Below are positions 13,464 to 15,054 of a stretch of DNA of 15,054 nt, piece after piece; within the stretch, counting starts at the first letter, position 1; every line of letters begins with the position of its first letter. Position numbers and translations under genes: made by a program. Location: the NCBI GenBank assembly GCA_035501615.1, contig DATJVY010000135.1:1-15054 (forward strand), in the 5' to 3' direction. The DNA comes from RPRB01 sp035501615. GTDB taxonomy: Bacteria > Myxococcota > Myxococcia > Myxococcales > Myxococcaceae. The notes beneath the pieces are model-generated. The model saw only the letters and a list, made by a program, of their open reading frames with translations. It had not been told where the DNA came from and made no database searches.

Positions 13464-15026
13464 ATGGGGCTCTTCGAGCTGGTGCTCGTGCTGCTCTTCG
13501 CCGGAGGGGTGTTCGCGCTCTGGTCGGACCGCCTCGGGGTGCCGTACCCCGCGATGCTCGCGCTGGTCGGCGCGCTGATCGGCCTGATCCCCGGCGCGCC
13601 CCGGGTCATGCTCGATCCGTCGCTGGCGCTGGCGCTGTTCGTGGCGCCGACCCTGCTCGACGCGGCCTACGACGCCTCCCCGCGGGACCTCAAGAACAAC
13701 CTGGCCTCGGTCGTGGGCCTCGCGGTCATCCTGGTCCTGCTGACGGTGGCGGCGGTGGCCTGGGTCGCGCGCCTGGTGGTGCCGGACCTGCGCTGGGCGG
13801 CGGCGATCGCGCTCGGGGCCATCGTCGCCCCTCCCGATGCATCCGCGGCGACGGCGGTCCTGCGCAAGCTCCGGCCCCCGCACCGGCTGCTGGTCATCCT
13901 CGAGGGCGAGAGCCTGTTCAACGACGCGACGGCGCTCCTCATCTACCGGGTCGCGGTGGGCACGGCGCTGACCGGCGTCTTCTCCGGCTGGAGCCTCCTG
14001 CCCACCCTGGTCGTGACCTGCGGCGGGGGGGTGCTCCTGGGCTGGGTGCTCGCCCGCGGCTTCATCCGCCTCAGCACGTACGTGGACGACATCCCGGTGA
14101 GCGTGCTGCTCCAGTTCATCAGCACCTTCGCGGTGTGGATCATCGCGGACCGCCTGGGGCTGTCGGCGATCATCACCATGGTGGCCTACGCGATGACGAT
14201 CGCCCGGCGCGTCGGCGGCCGCATGACCGCGCGGCGCCGGATCGCCTCCTACGCGGTCTGGGACGTCGCGGTGCTGGTGCTGAACGTGCTGGCCTTCGTG
14301 CTGATCGGACTCCAGCTCCGCTCGATCCTCTCGCGGATCCAGGGAGACGAGGGGCGGATCTACGCGCTCTGCGCCGCGGTGGTGTGTGCGACGGTCATCG
14401 TGGTCCGCATCGCCTGGGTGATGACCTACGGCGCGGCCGTGCGCTGGAAGCGGCGAAACTTCAGGGTGTCGCCGAAGCGGCCCGCGCCCACCATCTCCAG
14501 CGGCCTCCTCGGCTCGTGGTGCGGGATGCGCGGAATCGTGACGCTGGCCGCGGCGCTGGCGCTGCCAGCAGGTTTCCCTTACCGCGACCTGATCGTGTTC
14601 TGTGCCTTCTGCGTGGTGCTGACGACGCTGGTGATCCAGGGCCTGACGCTGCGACCCCTGATCGCGCGCCTCTGCCTGGACGAGGACCGCACCGTGGAGC
14701 GAGAGGTCGGGATCGCCCGCGCCGAGACCGCCCGCGCGGCGCTCCAGGCCCTCGACGGCAAGCCGGGGGCGGAGATCCTCCGCGGCGAGTACGAGGCCCG
14801 CATCCGGTCTGCCCAGGCCCAGCCGATGGCCGCCCCCGCATCCGGTCAGCCGGAGGGTAGCCTCGCCGAGCTCCAGCGACGAGCCGTTGACGCCCAGCGC
14901 GACGCGCTCACCGACCTCCGTGCCCGGCAGGTCATCGGCGACGACGCATTCCACGTCGTCGAGGAGGAGATCGACCTCCAGGAGCTGACCGCCGACACCC
15001 GCGTGCGGCCCGAGCTCCAGGCGTAG
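13464..15026 (+). CDS. CPA1 family sodium/proton antiporter
   Basis: A 520-residue inner-membrane protein with about twelve hydrophobic segments over residues 1-405 and a charged cytoplasmic tail (about 410-520) rich in Glu, Arg and Ala. CPA1 signatures are present: APPDASAATAVLRKL with Asp125, EGESLFNDATALLIY with Asn153-Asp154 at the ion-binding site, and GMRGIVTLAAALALP near residues 354-368. The length compares with E. coli YjcE. It exchanges sodium or potassium for protons and supports pH and salt balance. ATG at 13464 is the first start that gives a sensible membrane N-terminus; an extended open frame upstream is noise from the previous gene. It lies 19 bases after the F420-reductase-like gene and is probably in the same transcript, although a functional link is not obvious. 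Confidence 0.9.
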   Translation: MGLFELVLVLLFAGGVFALWSDRLGVPYPAMLALVGALIGLIPGAPRVMLDPSLALALFVAPTLLDAAYDASPRDLKNNLASVVGLAVILVLLTVAAVAWVARLVVPDLRWAAAIALGAIVAPPDASAATAVLRKLRPPHRLLVILEGESLFNDATALLIYRVAVGTALTGVFSGWSLLPTLVVTCGGGVLLGWVLARGFIRLSTYVDDIPVSVLLQFISTFAVWIIADRLGLSAIITMVAYAMTIARRVGGRMTARRRIASYAVWDVAVLVLNVLAFVLIGLQLRSILSRIQGDEGRIYALCAAVVCATVIVVRIAWVMTYGAAVRWKRRNFRVSPKRPAPTISSGLLGSWCGMRGIVTLAAALALPAGFPYRDLIVFCAFCVVLTTLVIQGLTLRPLIARLCLDEDRTVEREVGIARAETARAALQALDGKPGAEILRGEYEARIRSAQAQPMAAPASGQPEGSLAELQRRAVDAQRDALTDLRARQVIGDDAFHVVEEEIDLQELTADTRVRPELQA

Positions 15027-15054
15027 CGCGTCAGCGGTTCGAGACGTGGGGGAG

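Noticed and set aside
13449..14954. Minus-strand open frame of 501 codons opposite the antiporter
   Set aside because: His/Asp/Arg-rich antisense product of a membrane protein gene; the plus-strand gene has full CPA1 motifs.

Overview
The window is uniformly GC-rich (by eye about 70%) and densely packed, with G or C at nearly every third codon position. The gene content points to a Myxococcota (myxobacterium-like) chromosome. The clearest markers are a Cys-rich lipoprotein with Asp-Ala-Gly/Asp-Gly-Gly linkers, and next to it a von Willebrand A-domain lipoprotein that closely resembles the gliding-motility adhesin CglB. No rRNA, tRNA, CRISPR array, transposase or phage gene was seen.

Layout. 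1-1558: the 3' end of an OprB-like carbohydrate porin, overlapped by an OmpA-family type outer-membrane beta-barrel gene that lacks the usual peptidoglycan-binding tail. 1583-3039: a tight plus-strand run of an NTF2-like protein, a small membrane protein and an EamA/DMT transporter. 3116-3484: a YCII-domain protein. 3360-5685 (minus): a ferredoxin/metallo-beta-lactamase fusion protein followed by an RsmB-type rRNA cytosine methyltransferase, whose 3' end runs antisense into the YCII gene. 5778-6416: a DJ-1/PfpI protein, diverging from the fusion gene. 6450-6560: a short coding-like remnant. 6633-9739: the two-gene lipoprotein operon (Cys-rich multidomain lipoprotein, then CglB-like), joined by a TGATG stop/start. 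9775-9924 (minus): a 49-residue basic protein gene with a strong ribosome binding site, easily missed because of its size. 10060-11022: a LysR regulator. 10974-11534 (minus): a four-helix membrane protein. 11796-15026: an aldo/keto reductase, an F420-dependent-NADP-reductase-like Rossmann protein and a CPA1 sodium/proton antiporter, all on the plus strand.

How they work together. The most coherent unit is 6633-9739: two exported lipoproteins made from one transcript and translationally coupled, the second with an intact MIDAS metal site. The first carries four 4-Cys repeats, a proline-rich spacer, a carboxypeptidase-regulatory-like domain, an amidotransferase-like alpha/beta region and a cystine-knot-like tail, which makes it a candidate surface partner of the adhesin. 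The remaining genes are accessory redox, stress, transport and envelope functions. The 261-base region before the aldo/keto reductase holds a perfect 9-bp inverted repeat that may be an operator. All functional assignments come from reading motifs by eye; no database search was run.
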